A stretch of 64,000 nt of DNA from the NCBI RefSeq assembly GCF_020360975.1, contig NW_025408667.1, forward strand, positions 372,001-436,000. Reading direction: 5' to 3'. Shown in pieces: positions 25,601-36,295 of the stretch. Below the pieces are notes generated by a model, which was given only the letters and a program-made list of their open reading frames with translations, ran no database searches and had not been told where the DNA came from. The translations under genes were made by a program, and so were the position numbers. The first letter of the stretch is position 1. Each line of letters opens with the position of its first letter. The stretch comes from Hirsutella rhossiliensis. Its lineage: Eukaryota > Ascomycota > Sordariomycetes > Hypocreales > Ophiocordycipitaceae.

Positions 25601-27950
25601 GAGGATAACGCTAACTTCGAAGAAGAAGAAGCTACTAGATTAGATAATCTAGACGAAGAAGGAGACTATAGGAAAGCGGTAAAGCTAGAATACGCCTACC
25701 TTCCTACGCCTCCTCTTATAGAATAAGAAGAAGATCTAAAAGCAGCTTTCTTTATTAGTCTTCTTATCTCGACCCCTAAGGGGGTAGGAAAAGCACCTCT
25801 CTTAAAGGATTACCCGGCTGCCTTTTTATACCTACTTTAAGAAGTAAAGGAAGGTATAGGGCCCGATATAGTTATAAAAGAAGACTAACCTCTCCCTTAT
25901 TTTAATCGTTTTTCCGACTTCTATCTAACGCTAATAAAAAACGGTTCCTACGGAGCGTTTATAGTAGGCCGGCTTTTTAAGCTACTATTAGTAAGGAAGG
26001 TATATAAAAGAGACCTCCCGGACCTACTAGTAAACTAAAAGCAGCTAGAAAAACACCCCTTAAGAAACTAGTTTTTCTAGGCTTAGAAAGACTACCTAGC
26101 TTTATATAAAGAGATAGGGTCTTTTAAAGAGGTCTTTAAGGAAAAGGTAAGAGGAAAATAGGTCCTTAGCTATAAGTAGGTCTTTATCTATAAGGCTAAT
26201 AAACACAGCTTCCTTTAAAAGTATAAAACCTAGCTAGTTATCTATAGGAACTAGTAGGAAAAAGGGGATTTACCTACTATAGTAACTACCTTAGTAGGGA
26301 TGTCTTTTCGGACCCTTATAGCTATAGTAGTAGAATTCGACCTCGAGCTTAATTAGATAGATATAGTTAACGCCTTTATTAACTACTTACTTAAGGAAGA
26401 AGAAGTTATCTATATACGCTTTCTACTAGGCTTTTAATAGCTAGGAAAGGTTCTATAGCTTAGGAAAGCTCTATATAGACTACGAAGATTACCCCTTCTT
26501 TAGTAATAGCATTTAATAGGTTCCCTTAAAGCCCTAGGCTTTAAGAAAGTCCCTTAGGAACCGTGTATAATATAGAAGGGTAAAATTATAGTCTTCTTCT
26601 ATATCGATAATATTATCTAAGCTTACCTAAAAGAGGAAGAAGCTACTACTAGGGAGGTTATACGAGGCCTATAATAAAGGTATAAGATAACTAAGCTAAG
26701 GGAGCTAAAGTGGTTCCTAGGGATATAAATCCTTTAGAATAGGTCCTAACGGACTATCTAGCTTACCTAGGACGCCTATATCGATAAGGTCGCTTATAAA
26801 TTCCTCCTTAATTCCCTTAATAAGAAGCTTCCCTCTACGCCTATATTAAACGAAGAGCTTTTACCTAATCTATCCTTTTAAGCTAAGGAGTAAGAGAAAT
26901 ACTAATATTAATAGAAGGTAGGCTCCCTACTTTTTTTAGCTATTTCTACTAGACCGGATATCTCTTTTATAGTCTTCTAGCTAGTTAAGTATAACTAAAT
27001 TCCTAGCTATAAGTATTAAGAAGTAGTAGATAGAGCTATCCTTTATTTCTATTTAATAAGATTATATAGTCTATGCCTAGGAGGGTAGGAAAGGAAGAAA
27101 ATAGCTACTAAATTCTTCCTTTATTTAAGCGATTCGTCCTTTATAGATAATTCCTTAGATAGAGAGAGCTTATAAGGGTATATTATATCCCTTTTTAGAG
27201 GAACTATTACTTAGAGAGCTTTAAAGCAAGCTACCGTTATAACTTTTAGTATAGAGGCAGAGCTACTAGCTCTTTTAGAAGCGTTAAAAGAAGCGATTTT
27301 CCTTAGCCGGCTACTAATATCTCTACGACTATAAATTCCGACCCTATTAGCTATAGAATACAATAATATATAGACTATATAGATTCCTATAAAGGAAAAT
27401 AGTAAGCTATTAACCTAGCTATAGTATATTAATATCTATTAGTATTAGTTACGCTAAGAGGTCTAAAGGGGACTTATTTCCGTCCGTTAGGTTCTAATAG
27501 TATTAATAAAAGCCGACGGTCTTACGAAGCCCCTACTAAAGTAAAAGCTAGCTATCTTTTTATAGTAAATTAAGCTAGAAGACGTTCGAGAGAAGCTATC
27601 CTTAGAAGCCCGCCTTAAGAGTCTATAAGAGGAGCTAATAGTATATAGGAGGAAGGAGACGTCTATAGCTAAAGAGAAGAATTAGGACTTATCCTAAAGA
27701 AGGGCCCCTAGCTTAATTAAGACTTATTTTTCTTAAAGGCCCCCCTTTTTAGGGACTTATCCTTATAGAAGCCCCCCTTTCTTATAGGACTTAATTTCCT
27801 CCTTAGGCCCCTTTTCCTAAAGTAGGTCTAAAAGAGCCTAGGGCTAAAACCCGGATTTCTTAAGTAGGGGATAAGTATAGACTAAGACCTCCTCTATACG
27901 CTTACCGGCCTAGGTATTTAGCTTTACCCTTTCTATAAGGGCAGGCTATA
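22693..27950 (+). pseudogene. C1-d gag-pol, destroyed by RIP
   Basis: Same frame and domain order as C1-a, beginning at an ATA in place of the start codon. The RT active site reads Tyr-Ile-Asp-Asn at 26600-26611: the second catalytic Asp has become Asn by a G-to-A change. An extra 79-bp piece near 22960-23040, absent from C1-a, encodes part of gag and is present also in C1-c, so C1-a carries a small deletion there. Confidence 0.83.
23551..23610 (+). repeat. 30-bp tandem duplication in the Pro-rich gag region
   Basis: Two head-to-tail 30-base units (23551-23580, 23581-23610) differ by a single T/C. The unit is AGCTCCGCCTTTTACTCCGG plus GC-rich sequence. It adds ten residues to the Pro/Ala-rich linker. 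C1-a has one unit here. Confidence 0.85.
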
Positions 27951-27962
27951 GCTAAGGGGGTA

Positions 27963-28439
27963 TATTACGAAGCGTAGCTTAATTTTATAGTTCTTAGAGA
28001 TATCCCTTAGTAAGAGGGACCTAGGAAGCTAAAAAATAGGTTTTAAGGAAGGAGCTAAAAAGAGGTATAGAGAGGAGGGTAGGGGTAAGAGGGAAAGTAA
28101 AAGTAGCGATAGCTTCCTATAAAGGTAGTAAGAGATAAGACGGATATACCTATAACGGCTAGAAAGAAGGGGAAAAAACCAGTAAAAAGCTCGGTAGTTA
28201 AAAGGATATTAGTAGCTTCTTTAAGTAGGATCTTCTTTATTAATTAAGATGCTAGATAGGTATAAAGAGGGGCGTTAGATAGAGGAAAGAAGAATAATTA
28301 AGGAAATATAATAACTACTCCCTTACTATTATTACTGCTCCCGTAAGAATTAAATCTCTCTGCCCTACCTATCTAACCCCTTACTTTTAATTTTACCTTC
28401 GAGCATTTTTATATACTTTTTATATCTCTCTTCGCGAGA
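27963..28439 (+). repeat. C1-d 3' LTR
   Basis: 477 bp, followed at once by AGTTT. Confidence 0.92.
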
Positions 28440-30373
28440 AGTTTATTAAGACCTATTCTAAAGGATTTATATCCCTAGGAACTACTTTATCTCCCCTAGC
28501 TTAGTTATATTATACCTTTATTATAGGCCTTATATAGCCTTCTTAGTAGTTACTTTTTCCTCTTTTAAGTAGGACTAGATAATATTATCGACGTAGAAGA
28601 AGACTATAATTTTACCGTTCTATATTATATACGGTTCCTAAGGGACCTTCTTTAAGCCTAGGGCTTTAAGGGAACCTATTAAATACTATTACTTTATCTA
28701 TACGGTTAATTCCTAAGTAATAAGGTATTCCCTTTATACTTTCTTAAAAGACTAGAAATATAAGAGGGTATTATAGATATTAAGGTAAGTACTAGAGTTA
28801 AGGATAGCTAATTTTTATAGGGGATAATTAAAGGGCTCTAATAGTTAGTCTTAGCCTTATTAATTTATAGGGAAGATAAAGGCCGGATTTACTATACTAA
28901 CGATTTTTCCTTAAATTTATAGCTTAAATAAAGGTAGTAGCGTCGTTAGTTACTATTTCTTAGTAACCTAAATCTCGTCTACCTTCTTCTATAATAAGGG
29001 GTCCTCCTTAAGAGACTTTTTAATAACGTCTTTTAGTTTTTTAAGAGGCGTAATTTTAAAAGGTCGACTTTCTTTAAAGACCTACTAGTAGTTTTCTAGC
29101 TTATAGGGCCTTTTATATACTTAGTAGGTAGGTCGATTCCTCCTTATTTATTGTCTCTTTAAGGATTCCTCGTCCCTTTTTAGAAGGTCTACTTAAGAAC
29201 CCCCCCTTTTTATACCTTATTACTAATTTTAACGAGGTTCGATTTCGACTAGTTCCTTGATTTTTCGACTAATAGACTAAAAGGTCTATTAAGGGACTAG
29301 TTAGGCCGGACGGACTAACGGGGCCGGGCCCGGAGTAGTAGGCGGAGCCGGGGCTAGGACAAAGGTAGCCGTTAAAGATAGGGTTAAGGCTCTTAAGGGA
29401 GGAGGAGCTAAAGGGGCAGTAGCTATAGTAGTAGTAGCGGGGGCCGTAGTAGTAGCAGCGGGGGCTATAGTAAGAGGGGCTATAGTAGCTATAGGGGCAG
29501 TAGGTCGAGCTATCTAGGTTAAGTGCTAGCTATAAAGAAATAAGATAACTTATTATTATACTTTAATAGCTTCTTTATTTAGTTCCTAGCTTATATCTTA
29601 AAAGATAGTTAAGTAACTATTACTAATAGGCTTTATTAATAGAGATATATCCTATAGCTACTAGCTAGAAAGAGCTTTTATTAAGAAGTATTAGTTAGCT
29701 TCCTTAAGGATTTCTTTTTACTTAGCTAGTTATAAAGAGGCTAGTAGGTTCCTAGTAAAAAAGGCTCCTAAGTATACTATATAGGTCTTCCTAATACTAT
29801 TAGTTATATAGCCCCTCGAGGGAGCTATTAAGGTCTCGAGCTTTAAAAGCTACTACTTAGGAGTCTCTTCCTCTTAAAGAGAGATTAGCTTTATAGTACT
29901 AATAGATTCTATTTTCGCCGTACGTATAGTAGTTAGTATCTTTATCTTATAAAGGTATTCCTTATAATAACTCTTATAGTTACCTAAGGTAGTAGAAAAG
30001 GCTCTCTACTATATAGAGGTTAGCTTAAGGAATAGGGAAGCTCCCTTTATAAATTCCGTTGCCCTAAGATAAAGAGGGGGCTTAATAGGGTCTTACTTAT
30101 TATAGAAGACTAAATTATAAATAGTTCTATTTATACGAGCCTATAGCCCCTTTATCTACTTATCTTAATCTTAAGGCTCTATAAGAATCGTCTTATAGAC
30201 TATAGGAGCGATAGAGTTATTTTTCGATATTATTATAAGGGAAGGGTAGAAAGGTTAGTTAAAAATCGGCTTTTTTAGTAAGAAGGGTAAAAGAAAGTTA
30301 TAAGAGATATAAGAATAGTGCCTTTTATAGTAGCTAGAAGGTATAGGAATTCTATTCCTTCTAGGCTTATAAC
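28440..30373 (-). pseudogene. C1-c pol/gag remainder with 2.2-kb deletion
   Basis: Continues C1-c from the C1-d insertion point: a short RT piece up to about 28700, then a jump to gag/protease sequence equivalent to C1-a about 2900. The Pro/Ala-rich region follows (29320-29520) and gag runs down to the 5' LTR. Heavy RIP. Confidence 0.77.
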
Positions 30374-30853
30374 TCTTATAAAGAGAGATATAAAAAGTAT
30401 AAATAAAATATATAGAGGTAAAATTAAAAGTAAGGGGTTAGATAGCTATAGTAGAGATATTTAATTTATATAAGGGTAGTAATTATAGTAAGGAAGTAAT
30501 TATTATATTTCCTTAATTATCCTTCTTCCTTTTATTTAACGCCCTTATTTATACCTATTTAGTATTTTAATTAATAAAGAAGATCCTACTTAAAGAAGCT
30601 ATTAATATCCTCTTAACTACTAATCTTTTTACTAGTTTTTTCCCTTCTATTCTAGCTATTACTAGTATATCTATCTTATCTCTTACTACCTTTATAGGAA
30701 GCTATTACTACTTTTACATCCCTTTTTACCCTTACCTTCCTTTCTATACTTTCTTTTAGCTCCTTCTTTTAAACCTATTTTTTTTAGCTTCCTTAGTCCC
30801 TCTTACTATAGTATATCTCTAAGAACTACGAAATTAAGCTACGCTTTATAATA
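30374..30853 (-). repeat. C1-c 5' LTR
   Basis: 480-bp reverse-complement C1 LTR. It ends at the AGAAG duplication. Confidence 0.87.
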
Positions 30854-31238
30854 AGAAGTAGCTATAGGTAGAGAGCGGATAGTAATATAATTACTATTTA
30901 TTTAATTTAGTGCCCTTAGGATAATACTAGGTGCTCTATCTACTATTTAATACTAAAGTTTATTATTATAGATAGTTATATCTCTCTTTCTACCTATTTC
31001 TTTTAGTTCTCTTTAATAATACTATTTAAAAGTATTATTAGTATTACTAAAATTACTAAATAAAGTCTATACTAACTTTTAAATTATTATTTTACCTAAC
31101 TAGTTATAAAATATACTAGGAGTATAGATAATACTAAGAAAACTAAGCCGCTTACTACTATAAGCTATAGTATCCCTTAGTTTAACGTTAGCTACTTTAG
31201 TATAAGCTAGTTAAAGCGCTAGTTAAAATAACTAAAAC
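30854..31238. other. Unidentified RIP-mutated relic (continuation of 19109-20412)
   Basis: AT-rich sequence interrupted by C1-c, with the target duplication joining the two halves. I see no coding or repeat signal. Confidence 0.45.
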
Positions 31239-31737
31239 TCTTATAAAGAGAGATATAAGAAGTATATAAAAATATATAAAGGTAAAATTAAAGGTAAGAG
31301 GTTAAATAGGTAGGGCAAAGATATTTAATTCTTATAAGGGTAGTAATTATAATAAGGGAGTAATTATTATATTTCCTTAATTCTCTTTTATTCCTTTATC
31401 TAACGCCCCTTTTTATACTTATTTAGTATCTTAATTAATAAAGAAGATCTTACTTAAAGAAGCTATTAATATCCTTTTAACTACCGAGCTTTTTACTAGT
31501 TTTTCCCTTTTATTCTAGCTATTACTAGTATATCTATCTTATCTCTCGCTACCTTTATAAGAAGCTATAGCTACTTCTTCTTCCCTTCTTACCCTTACCT
31601 TCCTGTTTATACTTCCTTTTAGCTCCTTCTTTTAAACTAGTTTTTTAGCTTCCTAAGTCCCTCTTACTAAGGGATATCTTTAAGAATATAAATTAAGCTA
31701 CGCTTTATAATATACCCTCTTAGCTATAGCCTATTAT
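31239..31737 (-). mobile_element. C1-e: C1 LTR plus a few internal bases
   Basis: A complete reverse-complement C1 LTR (31239-31712) is followed by about 25 bases that match the internal side (polypurine-tract region) of other copies. It is therefore the 3' end of a truncated element and not a solo LTR. No matching target duplication found. Confidence 0.8.
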
Positions 31738-32492
31738 TAAGGGGCAGCGTATACTTAGTATAGTAGTATAAAGCCGAATAATTATTTATTTAAAGCTAAG
31801 GAGAAAGAAGGAAAACTTTATTTTAGTCGCGCTAATTATCTATCTTCCTTAGTCCCTAGCTTAACCTATATTTAAGTACTATTTAGCTTAAGTTTAGGTC
31901 GAGCTCTACTTATATATAGTTTTACTTTATCCTAACTTTAGTATAGTTACTATAGTATAACCTTAGCCCTTTAAAGGTATAGCCTATAATACTACCCTTA
32001 CCTTCCCCTTCTTATTAATAGTACTCTTATTCCTCCCTTACTACCTTTTTATTATTACCTTCCCTTTTTTTTTAAGCGCGCGCGGTTACTTCTTTCCGCC
32101 TTACGCTCGCTTTATCCCTTTATATACCGCCTTTTTATATACTTATTCTACCTTATTCCTCCCTCTTCTATATATATACCTCTATACCTTACTAACTATA
32201 TATATACCTTACTACGTATAAATACCCCTTTTCTTTCCCCTCTCCCTCTTACTTTCTTTTTCTTCTTTTAACCTTTACTTCTTTTACGCGCGCGCCCTTA
32301 CTTTACTTAATTTCTATTACTATGCTACGCTATATTATAACTACTATAGGCCCTTATACGCCCGCTAGCTTCTCTACTTTATATAGTAGTACCCCGCCTC
32401 TTAGTATACTAAGCGACTATACTCTACCGCCCTTACGCTAGTTAAAGCGTCCGCCTATATCTCTTAGTAATTATAGCGCGACCTATAGTACT
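31738..32492. other. RIP-mutated relic with promoter-like stretch
   Basis: AT-rich DNA with TATAAATA near 32217-32224 and long C/T-rich runs (32225-32280). After that comes plus-strand sequence with an ATG at 32331 and a partly open frame that continues across the TyY insertion into 40352 onward. This looks like the 5' end of an old repeat or gene, destroyed by RIP and then split by TyY. Identity unknown. Confidence 0.4.
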
Positions 32493-32591
32493 TGTTACGA
32501 CCCGACCAACGGTTGGTCACAAGCAGCCCTCAACAAGGCCGACACGTGACGGAGGGGTACAGGATCCCGCGAAGTCACGTGATGGATCATT

Positions 32592-32686
32592 TGGATCACT
32601 TGGTGATCCCAACGATCCGGCTCATTGGATCATCTCGATGATCCAACGACGATGTACAGGATCATTGGATCGTCTCAATGATCCAA
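32592..32686 (+). promoter_or_regulatory. GATC-rich hairpin repeats in TyY U3
   Basis: Two direct repeats 40 bp apart each contain an inverted repeat. TTGGATCAT/ATGATCCAA with a 4-base loop lies at 32625-32646, and TTGGATC/GATCCAA with an 8-base loop at 32665-32686. A weaker third one lies at 32592-32611. The position upstream of the TATA box suggests protein-binding sites or enhancer-like repeats. No factor can be named. Confidence 0.5.
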
Positions 32687-32741
32687 CGATCCGTGAACAG
32701 GATCATCACGTTCGCTGAATGATCCACGAAGGACCACTGGG

Positions 32742-32747
32742 TATATA
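32742..32747 (+). promoter_or_regulatory. TATA box of TyY LTR promoter
   Basis: TATATA, 45 bp upstream of AGCTTTCAAC (32787-32796), the candidate RNA 5' end by the self-priming argument. Confidence 0.6.
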
Positions 32748-32991
32748 GGACACCCAATTCCACTCCTTTAGACTAGATAGCTCTTTAGCTTTCAACACAA
32801 TCATTACGATCCCTATCACGATCTCATCTCTGATTCCGATCACTTGATTACCTGGTTACAGTCTACGGTCTACGACCTCCGACTCATCACCAACGTGACA
32901 TACTTATCATTGCTCAGACCACGCCCTGTTGTATCTGCCAACATAAACCCCTCGACAGGTTTATCCCTTGGGAATATCACCGGTCGTCACA

Positions 32992-33004
32992 CGTTGAAAG
33001 CTCT
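32992..33004 (+). other. TyY primer binding site, self-priming type
   Basis: Directly after the LTR comes CGTTGAAAGCTC. GTTGAAAGCT (10 bases, 32993-33002) is the exact reverse complement of AGCTTTCAAC at 32787-32796 in the LTR, 45 bp after the TATA box. No TGG, the usual start of a tRNA primer site, lies nearby. Tf1 and the sushi-type chromoviruses are known to prime from the 5' end of their own RNA folded back on such a site. Confidence 0.6.
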
Positions 33005-33054
33005 TGTTCAGAACGATACCGCGTCTCTCTGAGCAATATCGCATAACTGTCAAC

Positions 33055-33960
33055 ATGCCTGCACAGCAAACTGGATCAACCAACTCGGGACACCGTGTCG
33101 CCGCAGGACATGATGCGCGAAATCATCAGCCTTCGACAGGAGGTCCAAGTACTCAGGAACGGAGGAGGCAACGGACAAGTTAGGGACCTCGGAGAAGCAG
33201 TCAAACCAAAACAGCCAGGACCATTCGACGGTACTCATGGCACGCTTCGAGACTTTCTCACCCAACTCAAAGCCTACCACCGATTCTATCCGACCAAGCT
33301 CTCGGACCCAGTCGAAAAGGTACTCCACGCAGGAAATTGTTTATCTGGAACGGCACTCGCCTGGTTTGGACCCATCATGAGGACTTTCTCGACAACCAAC
33401 CAGCGCGACGAGACAACGAGACAGACGAAGTCTTTGCCAGTTTCCAAGGATTCGAAGAAGCCATTACGAAGGTATTCGGAACAACCGACGAGGAACGAGA
33501 GGCCGAACAGAAACTTCGAGAACTCCGACAAAGGATCTCAGCATCGGATTATGCTGCGAAGTTCCGTCAAGTCACCTCAAAGCTTGATTGGGACGACGAA
33601 CCTCTTATGTCACGATTCTACGACGGGCTTAAAGAAGAAGTCAAGGACGAGCTCTACAAGGAAAATCGACCTGACAACCTCTCGGACTACATTGCTATGG
33701 CAGTACGAATCGACGACAGACAGTATGCGCGACGCCAAGAAAGAAACAAGGAAGAGGAAACTGGAACCCTTCCTATGGGAACAACTTTAACCGACGCGCC
33801 AACTACAAGAAGAAGCGCGAAACTCCCATTGCTTACGCCCACACAACTAACCCAGGCAAAATGGACCTGGATGCAACAAAGAAGGGCGAAGGAAAATGCT
33901 TCAACTGCGGGAAAGTTGGACATTTCTCACGAAATTGCAAGCAACCTCGCAAGGAGAAGA
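33055..33960 (+). CDS. gag: TyY Gag (capsid and nucleocapsid), frame interrupted
   Basis: Gag forms the virus-like particle and binds the element RNA. The likely start is ATG 33055, 64 bases after the LTR. A frame change lies between 33058 and 33095, before the run SPQDMMREI. Next comes the retrotransposon Gag capsid core (PGPFDGTHGTLRDFL, then a GTALAWFGPI stretch). The frame moves near 33380 and goes on through RQRISASDYAAKFRQ to an Arg/Lys-rich part. It moves again between about 33735 and 33760. A standard knuckle C-x2-C-x4-H-x4-C sits at 33897-33938 with all four ligands intact. No premature stop exists other than those caused by the shifts. Pol follows without a clear boundary, as in many fungal Ty3 elements with one polyprotein. 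Confidence 0.85.
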
Positions 33961-34052
33961 AAGTTCACTGGGCCCCAGCCCCAGAAGGTAAGAGACACCT
34001 GAACGCTACTAACAAGCAGGAACCAAAGCATGAACTCCTTAGTTGGACTGCA

Positions 34053-35358
34053 TGCTACGACGACAAATGCACGGTACACCTAAGCGACAAAACGGTACCG
34101 GATGGTTCCAAAGCCACCAAAGAAAACCCTTGCAATGGTGCAACGAAGAGATCCCACAACACAGAAACAAGTCAAATTCGCAGAACCAGAATACCCCTAT
34201 CCTGAAGGAGTCTCACAAGACTGGATCAGGAAGAACGGCAAACGATTCCAGGAAGACATGCGAAATAAGGATCGACAACAACGACGGGCAGTCTATAAAC
34301 AACATAACAAAGAAGATACGGACGCAGCCCTTATGCTCACGAAACTCGGACAACAACCCGAAGAGGAACAACGAAGTTTCGACGACACAAGCTCTGAAGA
34401 ACAAGACACGCTACAAGAAACAGAAGACGAGGATGAACTCGCACCACCACCCTCACTACTAAGGGAAACGCCACGATTGGAGAACACGCTCCATACTTCG
34501 AAGAATTCGAAGAAATGCTCAAAATTGGAACTCAACAAATACCTCAAATTCTCACGGAAAACCAACAAGCTGCATTGATTCGATACCAACCGGCACCACG
34601 CGGAGGAGACTACGCTGTGGCTATCGCCGCGGTCGACACCTTTACAGCCCTACAACGAGAATGGCAACCACGAGGAGAATTTTCAGATGACCCAAGAACA
34701 GTGCTCAGTCACGAAGAGCACAAACATATTTCATGGATCTCATGCGTCTATTTGGACTGCATGATACACTTCCAGATGAAGGCACGACACGACGCCTTCC
34801 CAGTCAGATTCGACGGACAAATACTTTCGAAACCCTACCTAAGCACGGAACTGGACTACTGGAAAATCGATCAACGTTACCCGAACGACCAAGTCATGTT
34901 ATTGGAACCCGATTACGGCACGCCACTTGAATGCCGCGATGATTACGGTTCTTTAACGAGATGTCTTTCGGAAACATGCAAAATCCACAAACACGCCAAA
35001 ATTGGGGAATGGCACAACGCCACTCGCTCTAAGGCATCCGAACCATCTATCTTCACAAGACTCGCGCAACGAATCAGATGCGACGAAGAAGATTACAACG
35101 AATGTGCACCCGAACTGCAAAGTTCACGAACACGAAAAGGCACGAGCATGGCACAAACGACACAACGGTGCACCAAAGGACTACTGGCGACACCTACGAA
35201 GGCTACAAGCTACATTCGACCAAGGAAAAATTAACGCAGAAGAACTACGCGCAAAACAGAAAGACGCAGAACGAAAACTCGATTCCTGGTACGAAAACGA
35301 ACAGAATTGCGAAGCACGGTACGCAATCAACTGCGAAGCAGCACAATGCAAACAACAC
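34053..35358 (+). CDS. TyY Gag-Pol linker with five C-x4-C-x2-H-x3-K repeats
   Basis: Between the Gag knuckle and protease lie about 1.6 kb, longer than needed for a simple linker. Five copies of C-x4-C-x2-H-x3-K occur, with CxxxxCxxH at 34053-34079, 34743-34769, 34962-34988, 35103-35127 and 35332-35358. Copies 3 and 4 extend to a W-H pair. An SW[TI] tripeptide precedes copies 1 and 2. The segments around them are acidic and Lys-rich, with a coiled-coil-like stretch after copy 4. Frame shifts lie near 34090, 34113, 34450 and 35110. At the last, a loss of two bases gives copy 4 the same spacing as the rest. Likely zinc-binding or disulphide modules. I recall single copies in other fungal Ty3 polyproteins but no named family. 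Confidence 0.6.
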
Positions 35359-35574
35359 AGCGTTGAGAAACAAGAAATCTTCGATTGGCTACAAGAAATC
35401 AGTCTCTTGAGCCCCGACACGACACCACGCGACGAAAACATAAAGAAACGATATCAACAACAAATCGAAGAAGAATACCCAAATGAAACGAATAAGGACC
35501 AGGCAAAACGAGGTACGCCATCTGTAAAAGGGCTACAGACTGGCACGACACGACAAGATCCAAGGACCCTATGC

Positions 35575-35930
35575 ATGGCAACGGCAAGCCATGGCAACCA
35601 AATGGTATTGGACATCCAAATCGCGGGACATCACGTACACGCACTATTGGATTGCGGCGCGATGGGCAATTACGTTTCACCTAGAGTCATCAATCGTTAC
35701 CGACTCCCATGGAGACACAAGAAAGATCCATATGAACTCACGAATATCGAAGGAGAGGCCTTCAACTATAACAACGGAATCATTGATATGGAGATTGATC
35801 ACCTCGACATCAATATCCAGGGCCACGACGAACGAGTCGACTTCGACATCATGGACATTGGAGAACACGACCTTGTGTTAGGGCTTCCATGGTTACAGGA
35901 GAGCAACCCACTGATCAACTGGAAAACTGG
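35575..35930 (+). CDS. TyY aspartic protease (retropepsin)
   Basis: It would process the polyprotein as a homodimer. The catalytic loop is LLDCGAMGN with Asp at 35650. The usual third-position residue Ser or Thr of D-[ST]-G is Cys here. The flap-side and second hydrophobic motif are clear: HDLVLGLPWL ahead of NPLINWKTG. It lies in one uninterrupted frame (35002-36006) with the last part of the linker. A frame change follows between about 35940 and 36000, and the next stretch to 36290 is a Lys-rich spacer before RT. Confidence 0.82.
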
Positions 35931-36295
35931 CCAGCTGCGTTGGAACGACGACGCAAGTTTCAAGACCAGCAGATTTGGGAGAAAGCAAAATTTTGCGATG
36001 ATTTAGCCACTGAACAGGACGAAAGGGATGACCGTTCAAGCAAATCATTACGGGCTTCAGCGATACAAACGAAAACAGCAACCGAACCGGCGGACACAAC
36101 AAAATCGACTGACAAGACCCACGTACTGACCAACACGGCTGTACAACCTGGCATCCGACATAAACAGAACAAAGGACACAACAAGAAGATCCGAAGAGTT
36201 ATTGCCACTCTAAGGAAAGACCTCGAACAAATCAACAAAGAGCTCGAGTCAGGGAAACCAGCTCTCAAAAGAAAGAACAAAGCCCACAAGACAGA

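Larger units (their letters stand above)
22074..28439 (+). mobile_element. Ty1/copia element C1-d, full length, RIP-mutated
   Basis: The cleanest C1 copy. Both LTRs are exactly 477 bp (22074-22550, 27963-28439), and perfect AGTTT duplications lie at 22069-22073 and 28440-28444. The C1-c sequence rejoins across it. The termini are TATCGCGA and TCGCGAGA, a near-perfect inverted pair. It must be younger than C1-c. The two LTRs differ by scattered RIP-type transitions, so RIP acted after insertion. Confidence 0.93.
20413..30853 (-). mobile_element. Ty1/copia element C1-c, host of C1-d
   Basis: Minus-strand C1 copy with LTRs at 20413-20891 and 30374-30853. The flanks GGAAG (20408-20412) and AGAAG (30854-30858) form a target duplication with one G-to-A RIP change. 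The interior is split by C1-d at 22074-28439. About 2.2 kb (integrase and early RT) is deleted at a junction near 28700. Confidence 0.88.
32493..32991 (+). repeat. TyY 5' LTR
   Basis: 499 bp. U3 holds GATC-rich inverted repeats (32592-32686). A TATA box lies at 32742-32747. The matching 3' LTR is 498 bp. Differences are GGGG/GGG near 32561, TTTGG/TTTG near 32592 and TATAGG/TATAAGG near 32746. Confidence 0.96.

Noticed and set aside
31239..31712. Solo LTR
   Set aside because: About 25 bases of internal sequence follow, so it is the end of a truncated element.
32844..33032. Small frame starting in the 5' LTR
   Set aside because: Lies across the LTR end and primer site, where a leader is expected. 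No similarity seen.
33050..33923. Minus-strand open frames across TyY gag (33050-33328, 33286-33531, 33687-33923)
   Set aside because: Shadows of Gag: no motif, no leader, overlapping a well-supported sense gene.
34213..36289. Minus-strand open frames across the linker and protease region of TyY
   Set aside because: Ser/Val/Leu-rich complements of Glu/Lys-rich coding sequence, with no independent support.
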